This document shows, piece after piece, positions 1 through 9,016 of a stretch of 64,000 nucleotides of DNA. The first letter of the stretch is position 1, and each line of letters opens with the position of its first letter. Under the pieces are notes generated by a model. That model made no database searches and was not told the origin of the DNA. It saw only the letters and a list, made by a program, of their open reading frames with translations. Source of the stretch: Leifsonia psychrotolerans (lineage in GTDB: Bacteria > Actinomycetota > Actinomycetes > Actinomycetales > Microbacteriaceae); the NCBI RefSeq assembly GCF_013410665.1, contig NZ_JACCFM010000001.1, positions 2,976,001 through 3,040,000 of the forward strand, written 5' to 3'. The position numbers were made by a program, and so were the translations under genes.

Positions 1-3000
1 TTGATTCGTCGCCGCTGCCGTGGCTGTCGGCAATCATCCCGATCATTCTCGGTGTGACGATGGCAGTCCTCTTTCAGCGACCGGTCATGCTGCTCATGGC
101 TGCAGCCTCGCCAATCATGGTTGTCGGCTCGTTCTTGACAAACAAGAAGTTGGCGAAGCGAAAAGGGCAGCGCACCGAGGCCGACTGGATTGACGAGATC
201 AACCACGCTCGCACACGCATCATTGAACTCGTGCGTGAACAGCGCCTCGACCAGTGGTATCGCCAGCTCGATCCGCTCGTCATTCGCGACATTGCCACCC
301 GGCCGCTCTCGCGGCTCTGGGAGCGCCGCCGCGGCGATGACGATGCCCTGCAACTGCGGGTCGGTACCGCAGACGTCCCACTCGAAGTGGCTTTCGAAGG
401 CGGGGCCGCGAAAGACCGTTCCCAGCCGCGCCGGGCCGGAGTCTCACCGGCCCCCGTTGGAATCGACCTTGTCGCGGGCCCGGCCGGAATTGCCGGCCCA
501 GCCGACGTTGCTCAGGGCCTCGTGCGGGCGATGCTGTGCTCGCTCGCCACGCTTCGTTCGCCGCGCGACCTGCAGCTCATGGTGCTCTGCGACAAGGAGC
601 AGAGTGAGGAATGGGCGTGGACCCAGTGGCTGCCCCACACGCAGTTCGGTGAGAACGTTGTCGCGTTGATCGGCAACACCGACCTCACTCGTCGCGAGCG
701 CCTGCGTGAAGCCGGAACTCTGCTTGAGTCGAGGATGCGCGCGGCAGGCACGAGAGCGCTCACCTACGACCAGCACCTCGTCATCGTGATCGATGGCGCC
801 AGGCGCTATCGCATGCTTCCCGGCATGGTCGCGATTCTCGAGCGCGGCGCCGCATACGGCATCCATGTGATCGCGATCGACTCCGACCGCAGCCGCCTCC
901 CTGAAGAGTGCGTCACCGTTGTCACAGCGGATGCCGCAGACCCCACGTTGGGACGCATCGAGTCGGCATCCGTCTACCACTCGACGGTGCTACTAGATTC
1001 AGTCACCACACGATACGCCGAGACCGTCGCACGGGCCCTCTGCCCGATCGACCACGTCAGTGGTGTCGGTGACGACGCAACGCTGCCTGGCTCGGTGCGC
1101 TTCACCGAACTGCTCGGCATTGATCTTGACGATGTGCGGCCGATCGTCGAGCAGTGGGCTGTCGCGCCCCGGCAGAGCTATGTTGTGGTGGGCGCCGGCT
1201 CCGACGGCGAATTCGCGATCGACATCGCCAGCGACGGCCCTCACGCGCTGGTTGCGGGAACCACGGGTTCGGGCAAATCGGAGTTCTTGCAGACGTTCGT
1301 CGTGTCGCTCGCCCTGGCCAACCGTCCCGACGCGCTCAACTTCGTGTTGATCGACTACAAGGGTGGCGCTGCATTCGCCGATTGCGCGCGTCTGCCGCAC
1401 ACCGTCGGCACCGTGACTAACCTCGACGCGCGCGAGACCGAGCGTGCGCTCGCCTCGCTCGACGCCGAACTCAAACGCCGCGAGCGCGTACTTCGTGATG
1501 AGATCGGGGCCAAAGACGTCGACGCGGCATGGGCGAAAGATCCAGATGCCGCAGCTCGACTCGGGCTCGCCCGTTTGATGATCGTCGTCGACGAGTTCGC
1601 CGAGCTGAAGACCGAGCTTCCCGATTTCATCACCGGGCTCGTGCGCATCGCGCGCGTCGGCCGCTCGCTCGGCGTCAACTTGGTGCTGGCCACCCAGCGT
1701 CCGTCGGGTGTCGTCACTCCTGAAATGCAGTCAAACCTCAACCTACGCATCGCGCTTCGGGTGACCGACCGTGCTGACTCCGGCGACGTCATCGGCACGC
1801 CGGATGCCGCACTGATCAGCTCGTCCAACCCTGGCCGCGGATTCGTGCGTGTTGGTCTCGATGCCGCGCCGATGCCGTTTCAGACCGCTCGCGTGGCAAA
1901 CTTGCGCGCCGGACATCAGCGAGTCGCACGAGTGCTTCCGCCGCGTGCGGCGCTCGATTGGAACACGACGGGGCTGCCCCCGCGCTACCCGTCGGCAGCC
2001 AATGCCCCTACCCACCGCCCCGACCAAGACGACACTGATCTCCGTGCGCTTGTCGGCCTGATTGCTGCAGCAGCCGCGCACGCCGGAATCCCGCGCAGCC
2101 CCTCGCCGTGGTTGATGCCGCTGCCTGATGTGCTCACCCTCGATCGTTTCGACGCAGACGCCGCTCCGGACGGAGCGCTGCTGATCGGGCTTGAAGACGT
2201 GCCTGCTGCTCAGACGCAACGCCCGCTCACCTGGAGCGTCCACGACGACTCACACCTGCTCTTCTTCGGTGGAGCCCTCTCAGGGCGCACAACGGTTCTG
2301 CGCACCATGCTCGCCCAGGCAGTGCAGCGGTTTACTCCGGCCGACCTTCACCTCTACATCGCTGACTATGGAACCGGAGCCCTGCTCGCGCTGGCCGACG
2401 CTCCGCACACTGGAGCTGTGGTCACCCCACTTGACCAGGGACGGATGCCGCGGCTCGTCTCCACGCTCGTCGCCGAGCTTCGACGACGCCAGGCGGTGCT
2501 CTCACAAGCTGGAGTCGGCAGCATCGGCGAGCAACGCCGCAACGCCGACCCGCGCGAGGCACTCCCCTACGCGCTTTTCGTCGTCGATGGCTGGGAACGA
2601 CTGTCATCGTCGCTCTCCGCCGATGAGATGGTGGTCATTCGGGAGCAGGTCATGCGACTATTGCGTGAGGGGGCCGCGGCCGGCATCCGTGTGGTTGTCA
2701 CCGCAGATCGAAGTGTTTCGGCCGACAAGATTTCGGCGTTCATCGACACCCATTACGCGCTGCGCATGCGCGATGTGAACGATTACCGCGCCGCGGGAAT
2801 CATGATTCGCGAACTTGCGCCCGAGATGCCGGCCGGCCGCGTGCTGTTCGGCTCCGACGGCACCGAAGCTCAGATCGCAGTGCTCAGCGCTGACACAAGC
2901 GGCGAGGCACAGAACGCGATCGTGCGCGGGGTTGTCGAGCACGTTTCAGCGCACTTCGCCTCGTTCCCGCAACTCGCCGAGTTGCCTCGACCGGTGCGCG

Positions 3001-3671
3001 TCGACCCTCTGCCCACATCGTTCGCGCTCTCCGAATCGTTTGCGCTTCCCGTGCTCGTCGCCGGCATGCCAGAACACCCCGTCGTTGGCATCGGTGGTGA
3101 CACGCTTTCCCGGGTCACCCTCGACTGGCCAACCGCGGGTGGGTTCGTCGTCGTTGGCGATCCACGCACAGGCAAGTCGAGCACCCTCGCCCTCATTGCG
3201 CACCAGCTCGCCTGGTCATCAGCCCCTGTCGTTGTCGTCGCCACGGGCGACTCAGCACTGACTGAGGTGGCAGCGTCACACGGTGTGCCCGTATTGAACG
3301 CGTCATCGACGGCCGACACGATCGCTGCGGCATTAGAACCCCGCGATACAACGTTGACGATCATCGTCGATGATGCCGAGCACTGGCGTGACTCGGCGCT
3401 GGAACGCGCGCTCACTGCGGCAAAGGGGCACTCGGTCTACTGTGTTTCGATCGGCGCCGGCGCCGCATCCTCAATCTTCAGTGGGCCGTATTCCGAAGCA
3501 AAGAAGGCGCTGCACGGCCTGCTCCTCTCACCGGGCACAACGATTCTCGGCACCCAGGTCTTTGGCGGTCAGATCCCGCGTTATCTGGTTGGGCGCCGCC
3601 CTGCCGGCGGTGGTGCGCTGTACATCCAAGGCGAGTACCTACCCGTTCAGGTTCCAGATCTGCGCCGCTGA
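1..3671 (+). CDS. eccC: Type VII secretion motor ATPase EccC (5' partial)
   Basis: FtsK/SpoIIIE-type ATPase that powers export of WXG100 substrates through an ESX-like type VII system. The reading frame is open to the window edge: in-frame codons from base 3 encode a hydrophobic stretch before the first ATG at base 54, so the N-terminus and part of the membrane segments lie outside. About 1,220 codons are visible, slightly below a full fused EccC. Three ATPase modules are present. The first has a complete P-loop (GTTGSGKS, bases 1257-1280) and a Walker B run VVDEF near base 1585. The second P-loop is degenerate (GGALSGRTT, bases 2269-2295, no lysine). The third is intact (GDPRTGKSS, bases 3156-3182). 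Downstream WXG100 genes support the assignment; eccB, eccD and mycP are not in view and would be expected upstream. Confidence 0.95.
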   Translation, partial: DSSPLPWLSAIIPIILGVTMAVLFQRPVMLLMAAASPIMVVGSFLTNKKLAKRKGQRTEADWIDEINHARTRIIELVREQRLDQWYRQLDPLVIRDIATRPLSRLWERRRGDDDALQLRVGTADVPLEVAFEGGAAKDRSQPRRAGVSPAPVGIDLVAGPAGIAGPADVAQGLVRAMLCSLATLRSPRDLQLMVLCDKEQSEEWAWTQWLPHTQFGENVVALIGNTDLTRRERLREAGTLLESRMRAAGTRALTYDQHLVIVIDGARRYRMLPGMVAILERGAAYGIHVIAIDSDRSRLPEECVTVVTADAADPTLGRIESASVYHSTVLLDSVTTRYAETVARALCPIDHVSGVGDDATLPGSVRFTELLGIDLDDVRPIVEQWAVAPRQSYVVVGAGSDGEFAIDIASDGPHALVAGTTGSGKSEFLQTFVVSLALANRPDALNFVLIDYKGGAAFADCARLPHTVGTVTNLDARETERALASLDAELKRRERVLRDEIGAKDVDAAWAKDPDAAARLGLARLMIVVDEFAELKTELPDFITGLVRIARVGRSLGVNLVLATQRPSGVVTPEMQSNLNLRIALRVTDRADSGDVIGTPDAALISSSNPGRGFVRVGLDAAPMPFQTARVANLRAGHQRVARVLPPRAALDWNTTGLPPRYPSAANAPTHRPDQDDTDLRALVGLIAAAAAHAGIPRSPSPWLMPLPDVLTLDRFDADAAPDGALLIGLEDVPAAQTQRPLTWSVHDDSHLLFFGGALSGRTTVLRTMLAQAVQRFTPADLHLYIADYGTGALLALADAPHTGAVVTPLDQGRMPRLVSTLVAELRRRQAVLSQAGVGSIGEQRRNADPREALPYALFVVDGWERLSSSLSADEMVVIREQVMRLLREGAAAGIRVVVTADRSVSADKISAFIDTHYALRMRDVNDYRAAGIMIRELAPEMPAGRVLFGSDGTEAQIAVLSADTSGEAQNAIVRGVVEHVSAHFASFPQLAELPRPVRVDPLPTSFALSESFALPVLVAGMPEHPVVGIGGDTLSRVTLDWPTAGGFVVVGDPRTGKSSTLALIAHQLAWSSAPVVVVATGDSALTEVAASHGVPVLNASSTADTIAAALEPRDTTLTIIVDDAEHWRDSALERALTAAKGHSVYCVSIGAGAASSIFSGPYSEAKKALHGLLLSPGTTILGTQVFGGQIPRYLVGRRPAGGGALYIQGEYLPVQVPDLRR

Positions 3672-3728
3672 GGCATGAAGTACGATGGGTACTCGTCAAA
3701 CAGTTGTCTGCGAATGGGGTGAGAGTGC

Positions 3729-4370
3729 ATGACTGCTCAATGCCCATTCTGCGACGCCGCCGTGAAGCCAAACAGCATGTTCTGCTCCGCATGCGGGCAG
3801 CTTGTCGTCCAGGCTCCGGCGTTCAAGGCCCCGGCTGTTCCGCCGCCTTTTGGGGGAATCACCCAACCGGCGAAGCAGAGCACCGGCCTGCCGCACCGCA
3901 CCGCACCGGCTCCCGCGCCGGTGCCATTGCCACCGATTTCCGCTGCTCCGATCGCTCAGCCTGCCCGTGCAGTCCCGCCTGCTGTACCCGCGCCGGCGGC
4001 CCCTGCCACTCCGACTGCTCACGCCGCGCCGGGGACCCCGTCCGCACCGATCGCGCACGCTGTGCGCTTTACCTCTGGCCAGATCGTTGAGCTGAGCGGC
4101 GGCATCATTCTTGGCCGCAAACCAACCGGAGTTTCGGTACCGACAGGCTTCACGGGTGTCGTTGTTCCCGACGACACCCGCCAGGTCTCGCGTGCTCACG
4201 TCATTGTCGACGCACGGGTCAGCCCCCCGACTGTGACCGACCTCGGGTCGGCAAACGGCACGTCGATCGAGCGTAGCGGCCTCGTCCAGGCCCTCAACGA
4301 GGGAACTGCTGCTTCGCTCGAACCGGGCGATCGTCTCTGGCTCGGATCAGTCTCAATCGACGTGCTTTAG
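3729..4370 (+). CDS. Zinc-ribbon and FHA-domain protein of the T7SS locus
   Basis: 213-residue cytosolic protein. The N-terminus carries a double CxxC zinc ribbon (CPFC at residues 5-8, CSAC at 18-21). A Pro/Ala-rich linker of about 80 residues follows, then a C-terminal forkhead-associated domain with the GRK, SRAH and SANGTS motifs expected of a phosphothreonine reader. FHA proteins commonly accompany actinobacterial type VII loci and are targets or readers of Ser/Thr kinases. It starts at an ATG behind GGGGTGAGAG, 57 bases after eccC, and is probably in the same transcript. A role as a phospho-dependent regulator or scaffold of the secretion machine is inference; its partner is unknown. 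Confidence 0.85.
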   Translation: MTAQCPFCDAAVKPNSMFCSACGQLVVQAPAFKAPAVPPPFGGITQPAKQSTGLPHRTAPAPAPVPLPPISAAPIAQPARAVPPAVPAPAAPATPTAHAAPGTPSAPIAHAVRFTSGQIVELSGGIILGRKPTGVSVPTGFTGVVVPDDTRQVSRAHVIVDARVSPPTVTDLGSANGTSIERSGLVQALNEGTAASLEPGDRLWLGSVSIDVL

Positions 4371-4381
4371 GAGCCGCCGCT

Positions 4382-5056
4382 ATGGAATCGAACCCACCAG
4401 ACCTCCACAATGCCTACGTCGCTCGCTACGCTCCGGGCCTCGGCACGAAGTACGCCCGAAGCAACTACCGCCTCGCCGCGATACTCGGCGCTGTGTGCAT
4501 TGTGGCCTTAGTGCTCTGCGTCATGGCTCAGGCCGGGTGGATGCTCTACGCGTTCATTCTTCTTGTTCTGGGCGGTGGCGTCGCAGTGGCCCTGTCATTC
4601 GCCCGCGGCGCGATGAGACGATGGGCTGCCGATGACGGACTCGCCGTCGCCGTGTCCGACGCCGGCATCGCACTTCCCCGCGTCGGGCTCCTCCCCTGGC
4701 ACGAAGTGACCTCGGTCAAGGTTCACGACCACTCCTTGACTCCGCGTGCATTCTCTCTCGCTGTTTCGGTGCTGGCCCAGCTCCAGGGAACCGACTCGAC
4801 GATGTACGTTGACGTCAACGTCGTCGATTCCGATGCAATACTCTCTCGAATGTCGACACAGGGTGGGGTTCCGCGCGCCATCGACACGAACTACAAGCTC
4901 ACCGGTTTCAAGGGAGTCTGGGGCCAGGGTATGTACGAGCCCACATTTCAGGCGGCAACCCAGGTGCTCGTGAACGAAGCGGAGCGCCGTGGCATCCCTG
5001 TCGTCATCGACGTTCCGAAGAACTACGAGAAATATCTTCCGAAGACAAACGAGTAG
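4382..5056 (+). CDS. Two-TM membrane protein in T7SS locus, function unknown
   Basis: 224-residue protein that I do not assign to a named family. Residues about 35-80 form two closely spaced hydrophobic helices. The remainder is a soluble domain containing the run LPWHEVTSVKVHD, typical of PH-like membrane proteins in which a tryptophan introduces a beta-rich domain. The C-terminal segment (TFQAATQVLVNEAERRGIPVVID) looks helical. Start chosen at ATG with GGAG ten bases upstream and only 11 bases after the FHA gene, so the two are probably cotranscribed. Its position suggests an accessory role in the secretion system, but this is inference only. Confidence 0.7.
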   Translation: MESNPPDLHNAYVARYAPGLGTKYARSNYRLAAILGAVCIVALVLCVMAQAGWMLYAFILLVLGGGVAVALSFARGAMRRWAADDGLAVAVSDAGIALPRVGLLPWHEVTSVKVHDHSLTPRAFSLAVSVLAQLQGTDSTMYVDVNVVDSDAILSRMSTQGGVPRAIDTNYKLTGFKGVWGQGMYEPTFQAATQVLVNEAERRGIPVVIDVPKNYEKYLPKTNE

Positions 5057-5165
5057 ATAACTACCCCCCTTTTGCGCTGCACCCAACTGATGCGTTACAA
5101 ATAGGAGTAAGGCTGATCGCCTCGCTGGGGGGCGCGATTCTTATCTACGCGGAGGTCATAAAATC

Positions 5166-5459
5166 ATGGCAGAAATCACAGTTACATCTGAGTCACTCTC
5201 GGGCGTCGCCAACCAGCTTGCTTCGGGGGCACAGTCGATCGAGTCGCAGCTCTCAAACCTGAAGTCACTCGTCAGCGGCCTGATCTCTGGCGACTGGGGT
5301 GGAGCGGCGTCGCAGAGCTTCAACGAGCTGTACGAGCAGTGGGATGCCGCAGGTCTCCAGCTCAAAGAATCACTGAACGGTATCTCTGACCAGCTGTCCA
5401 AGGCTGCAATGGCCTACGAAGAGTCCGAGAGCAACATCGCCAACACCTTCCGCGCGTAG
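5166..5459 (+). CDS. WXG100 family protein (EsxA-like)
   Basis: 97-residue helical hairpin protein of the WXG100 family, the small secreted partners of type VII systems. The central turn has W-G-G (GDWGGAASQSF), flanked by two amphipathic helices. The length is exactly what is usual for the family. It has a strong ribosome site (GGAGG, about 10 bases before ATG) and is preceded by a 109-base gap, so it may have its own promoter. No obvious C-terminal YxxxD/E export signal is seen in its canonical form; the tail contains YEESESN, which has Y-x3-E spacing. Confidence 0.9.
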   Translation: MAEITVTSESLSGVANQLASGAQSIESQLSNLKSLVSGLISGDWGGAASQSFNELYEQWDAAGLQLKESLNGISDQLSKAAMAYEESESNIANTFRA

Positions 5460-5556
5460 CCAGTCGCGCCGTGTTTCAACGCACCACCGGTGCCTGAAGC
5501 ATGCATCCGCACCACCCATCGGTGCTGCGTGATTGAACGATGATGGAAGAGGGGCC

Positions 5557-5901
5557 ATGTCACAGTTCAGAGTCAGTACGCCGTCGCTCGGGTATTCCGC
5601 AGCGTCGATAACGGCCGCGTTGGCCGAGTTTGACGCGCACGTTTCCCAGGTGACGGCTGCGGTGAACGGCGTGGTCGGCAATTCCTGGGAGGGCGAGGCG
5701 TCCGAGGCATTCAGCGGCGGCTGGACCTCCTGGTTGCAGAGTGCCGGCATGACACGGGCGGCCCTGGCCGACATCGCCACGCGGTTGCACACCGCTGAGT
5801 CGAGTTACGAGATTGTGGAGTCGCAACTCAACGCACAATCGCGCACATCGAGCATTGCGGGTGGCGACATCCGCACCGGCTCTGGGCGGTCGGCATCGTG
5901 A
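5557..5901 (+). CDS. WXG100-like protein
   Basis: 114-residue protein with the WXG turn as W-E-G (SWEGEASEAF) between two helices, followed by a 20-residue Ser/Gly-rich tail. I start it at ATG 5557 because GGAAGAGGGG sits directly upstream; an in-frame TTG at 5533 is less likely. It overlaps the next gene by four bases (GTGA), implying translational coupling and possibly a heterodimer with it, as in classical EsxA/EsxB pairs. The tail SYEIVESQL gives a Y-x3-E pattern that could serve as an export signal. Confidence 0.85.
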   Translation: MSQFRVSTPSLGYSAASITAALAEFDAHVSQVTAAVNGVVGNSWEGEASEAFSGGWTSWLQSAGMTRAALADIATRLHTAESSYEIVESQLNAQSRTSSIAGGDIRTGSGRSAS

Positions 5902-6188
5902 GCGTCCAGCGGCATGACACCGCGGCCCTGCGCGATCTTGAACGATCATTGGCCGATCTTGCACAGTTTTGCCAGACGCTTCAGCTCCACGCCGAGGGCG
6001 CGTCGCAACAGGCGACCGCGGCCTGGGGCGGCGCTGCGTCGCTGGAGTTCATGCACAAGGTGACGGTGTGGTCGGCTGGTGCAACTGTCATGCGCGAAGG
6101 TGCAGTCGATCTGCAAACCTGGGTCGCCGCGGCAGCAACAAACTATGAGGCGGCGCAAACACGCGCGTCGTCGGCTTGGGCAGGTTAG
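5898..6188 (+). CDS. WXG100-like protein
   Basis: 96-residue protein with a W-G-G turn (AAWGGAASLEF) and two flanking helices. GTG start overlapping the preceding WXG100 gene. The immediately following toxin gene starts at or just before its stop codon. Such tight packing with a large effector suggests it is a dedicated partner or chaperone-like co-secretion factor for that toxin, a pattern established for LXG and other type VII effectors; for this particular pair it is inference. Confidence 0.82.
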   Translation: MSVQRHDTAALRDLERSLADLAQFCQTLQLHAEGASQQATAAWGGAASLEFMHKVTVWSAGATVMREGAVDLQTWVAAAATNYEAAQTRASSAWAG

Positions 6189-6190
6189 AA

Positions 6191-9016
6191 GTGGCTGTTC
6201 GTGTTGACCCGTATGACTATGTGACTGCGGCCGACCTCCTCGACGGGTGTTCAAGCTCCGCGGTGCGCATCGCGACGAGTGCGTTCGGATCGTTGACCGG
6301 TTTTGCCAGCATGGCGGGTGACGACCCGGGCGGTGAGGGCTGGGCGCAGGGCTACGACGCCAACGCCAGCACAATCATTGGCGCGATCCGCGCCGCGGCG
6401 GGCAAGCTGCGCTCTCTCGATATCGGGGTCATGCAGACCGGTCAGATGCACCGGCAGGCCGAGCTTTCCGCTGCCGGAATCCCGGCCGCCCCAGCCGGAT
6501 TCACCGTGCGCACTCCCACTGTCAACGCAGGTTTCGGCGTGCCACCATCGGCATTCGGAGGAGATCCGAACGCCACTCCAGACCCTGTGATCTGGGAGTT
6601 CCTCAAAGATTTTGTCGGCAATGCGTTCCCCAACGCCGACGTTGGCAAGCTCTCAAACGCAAGCTCAGCCTGGTCGGTTATTGCCGACGACTTGACATCA
6701 CTCGCCACACAAATCGACCGTGCCGATCAGCCACTGACATCGGGCACGTCGGCCGAGCTCGCCGGCATCCAACGTCACGTCTCAGAATTGGCCTCCGATA
6801 TTCGCGCGCTTTCCACAGAGACGCGCGACCTGTCGAAGGACTGCACCGATTACGCCGCGGTTGTTCAGACCGCCCACGCTGAGACGTGGAAGATGATTGG
6901 CCAACTCGGCGTTGAGATCGCGGCGACGATCGGCATCAGCGCCGTGTTGTCGCTCTTCACGTTCGGTGGCGCTGCAGCCGTGGGCGCTGCAGCTCTCGCA
7001 GCCCGCATCGCGATCGTTGCCGCCCGTATCGTATCTCTGATCGGCAAGGTCTCGGCGACCGCGGCGCGCATCGCTGCCCGTTTCTTCGCCGTGCAGGCCC
7101 GCATCGGCGCAATCGCCGTGCGTATTGCCGCAAACCCGGTCGGCCGCGACCTCGCCTCAGGCACCATCGCCGCCGCGGGCACCGAGGCCGGGTTCAACGG
7201 CTTGGGCACCAACGTGCTCACCGCCGGGGCCGCCGGACTTGTCGGCGGTGGAGTCACAATCGGTATTGCCAGCCGGTTTGGCCGTCGCGCCGATAACCTG
7301 GCAGTTCAGGGTCTTGCGAATGCGGCTGGTGGTGGAGCCTCTGGCGCCGCGGGCTCATTCATGAACACAGGCAAATTCGACGCACAAGCGATCGTGCTCG
7401 GCACGGTGATGGGCGGAGCCGGGGGTGTCGCCGGCGGCGCTATCACCCGTTCTGGCCGTGGTGGCCGACCAGTGCCGAGTGCACCAGCGGCTGGAAATCC
7501 CGTTCGTTCCGGCTTGAACCCCACCAACAACCGCATCCCCACCACGATCGGCGGCGCTCCTGCCGCAGCCACACCGGGCGCCCCGGCACACCTCAACATC
7601 GTCGACGGCCCCACTGTCGCCGGAGCTGCCGCAGGCTCGTCATCCCCAAGTGGCGGACCAGCACACGCTGTCGACATCGACGCTCCGCGCACGGAAGGCA
7701 GCGGGCCTGCGCCCTCAGCCGGTGATGCCGGCCCGGCCCCCAGGCCAGACGTCGAAACGCCGATGGTTCAGGGGCATGAAGGCATTCCGGCTCCCAGTGA
7801 CGCCGCACCGAGCTCCCGACCCGAGGTTGATGCGCCGTCCGTCAGCGGGCACGAAGGAATGCCAACTCCGGGCGATGCCGCACCGGCCTCCCGCCCCGAG
7901 GTTGATGCGCCGTCCGCCAGCGGGCACGAAGCAACGCCAACGCCCGGCGACGCCGCACCGAGTTCTCGACCCGACCTGGAAGCACCGCCAGCAAACGGGC
8001 ACGACGCAACGCCGACACCACACGACCCGACTCCTGCCCCGCATGCCGACACTGGAACCGGCGCTGCGACCGGTCGGCCTTCCACTGACATTCACACCGA
8101 TGACTTCGATGCAAAGTTCGACGAATTCAAGAACGAACTGGATGCCGACTTCGACAAGCTCAAGCACGACACCGAGGTCGAGTTCGACAAGATCACAGAT
8201 GACATTGATGCCAAATTTGACGAACTAGACGCCAACCTTGACGCTGGCTTCGACAAGCTCGAGGCAGACCTTGATGCCGACCTCGACAAGCTTGAGGCAG
8301 ATTCCTCTCTTCTCGACGGGTCAAACGAAGACGGCTCATCGGGAGCGGGGACCGATGGCGGCGGTAGCGACGGCACTCCTGCGCATGTGCCTGCCCATAC
8401 GGATTTGGAAGCACCGCCTGTCGGTGCCGACGCAACCACGCCTCTCCTGCCCGATCTGGCGGACATTGATGCGAAGTATCGGGACGCGAAGGATGAAATT
8501 CCCGAGAACGTACGCGACGAATGGGCGGCGGCGGTTTCCGCTCGGTATCCGACGTTGTCGAAAGAAGATGTTCTGGGTGCGTACCACTACACGACGAACG
8601 CCTACGACGAGATGAACAAGTTCCTCCGAGATATCCCCACCGGGTCCTCAAGGGCCACCCTCGAAGCACACATCACTGCGACGACAAACGCCTTGGCGAA
8701 ACTCCCACCTGTGCCGGGAACTTCGTTTCGTGGCATGGAACTGCGAACGGGGCTCCTTGAGCAGTTCGAAGTGGGAAAGCCTTGGTCAGACCCCGCATTC
8801 ATGAGCTCCTCGACGTCGCCGCTGACCGCCAAGAATTTCACGGGCGAGATCATGGTAACCATCGAAGCACAGTCAGGGGTGGACGTCTCACGAATCTCGG
8901 CGTATCGACCCGAAGCAGAGGTGCTCTTCCAACGCGGGACTACGTTTGAAGTCGTGAGCAAATATCAAGACACGAACGGCGTCTGGCAGATAGCCCTGCG
9001 TGAGGTTTCCAGATGA
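6191..9016 (+). CDS. T7SS polymorphic toxin with C-terminal ADP-ribosyltransferase domain
   Basis: About 941 residues from GTG 6191 (TTG 6176 is an alternative). Order of parts: an N-terminal helical region of about 230 residues resembling a WXG/LXG-type secretion domain; a hydrophobic Ala/Gly-rich stretch near residues 240-430 that could insert in membranes; a Pro-rich linker with four 25-residue repeats (bases 7721-8020); a highly acidic FDKL-type coiled-coil repeat (bases about 8098-8310); and a C-terminal ART domain. The ART core shows the R-S-E class residues: Arg847 in SFRG, S-T-S at 874-876 and E-A-E at 908-910. This pattern predicts NAD-dependent mono-ADP-ribosylation, usually on arginine. 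The substrate cannot be deduced. The last four bases overlap the adjacent ADP-ribosylglycohydrolase gene, which fits a toxin-immunity pair. Confidence 0.88.
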   Translation: MAVRVDPYDYVTAADLLDGCSSSAVRIATSAFGSLTGFASMAGDDPGGEGWAQGYDANASTIIGAIRAAAGKLRSLDIGVMQTGQMHRQAELSAAGIPAAPAGFTVRTPTVNAGFGVPPSAFGGDPNATPDPVIWEFLKDFVGNAFPNADVGKLSNASSAWSVIADDLTSLATQIDRADQPLTSGTSAELAGIQRHVSELASDIRALSTETRDLSKDCTDYAAVVQTAHAETWKMIGQLGVEIAATIGISAVLSLFTFGGAAAVGAAALAARIAIVAARIVSLIGKVSATAARIAARFFAVQARIGAIAVRIAANPVGRDLASGTIAAAGTEAGFNGLGTNVLTAGAAGLVGGGVTIGIASRFGRRADNLAVQGLANAAGGGASGAAGSFMNTGKFDAQAIVLGTVMGGAGGVAGGAITRSGRGGRPVPSAPAAGNPVRSGLNPTNNRIPTTIGGAPAAATPGAPAHLNIVDGPTVAGAAAGSSSPSGGPAHAVDIDAPRTEGSGPAPSAGDAGPAPRPDVETPMVQGHEGIPAPSDAAPSSRPEVDAPSVSGHEGMPTPGDAAPASRPEVDAPSASGHEATPTPGDAAPSSRPDLEAPPANGHDATPTPHDPTPAPHADTGTGAATGRPSTDIHTDDFDAKFDEFKNELDADFDKLKHDTEVEFDKITDDIDAKFDELDANLDAGFDKLEADLDADLDKLEADSSLLDGSNEDGSSGAGTDGGGSDGTPAHVPAHTDLEAPPVGADATTPLLPDLADIDAKYRDAKDEIPENVRDEWAAAVSARYPTLSKEDVLGAYHYTTNAYDEMNKFLRDIPTGSSRATLEAHITATTNALAKLPPVPGTSFRGMELRTGLLEQFEVGKPWSDPAFMSSSTSPLTAKNFTGEIMVTIEAQSGVDVSRISAYRPEAEVLFQRGTTFEVVSKYQDTNGVWQIALREVSR
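7721..8020 (+). repeat. Four 75-bp coding repeats in the toxin linker
   Basis: Each unit encodes a 25-residue Pro-rich segment around GDAAP-SRPEVDAPS-GHE-TPTP. The units start at 7721, 7796, 7871 and 7946. The first is the most diverged, and the third and fourth are most alike. Copy number may vary between strains. Confidence 0.85.
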
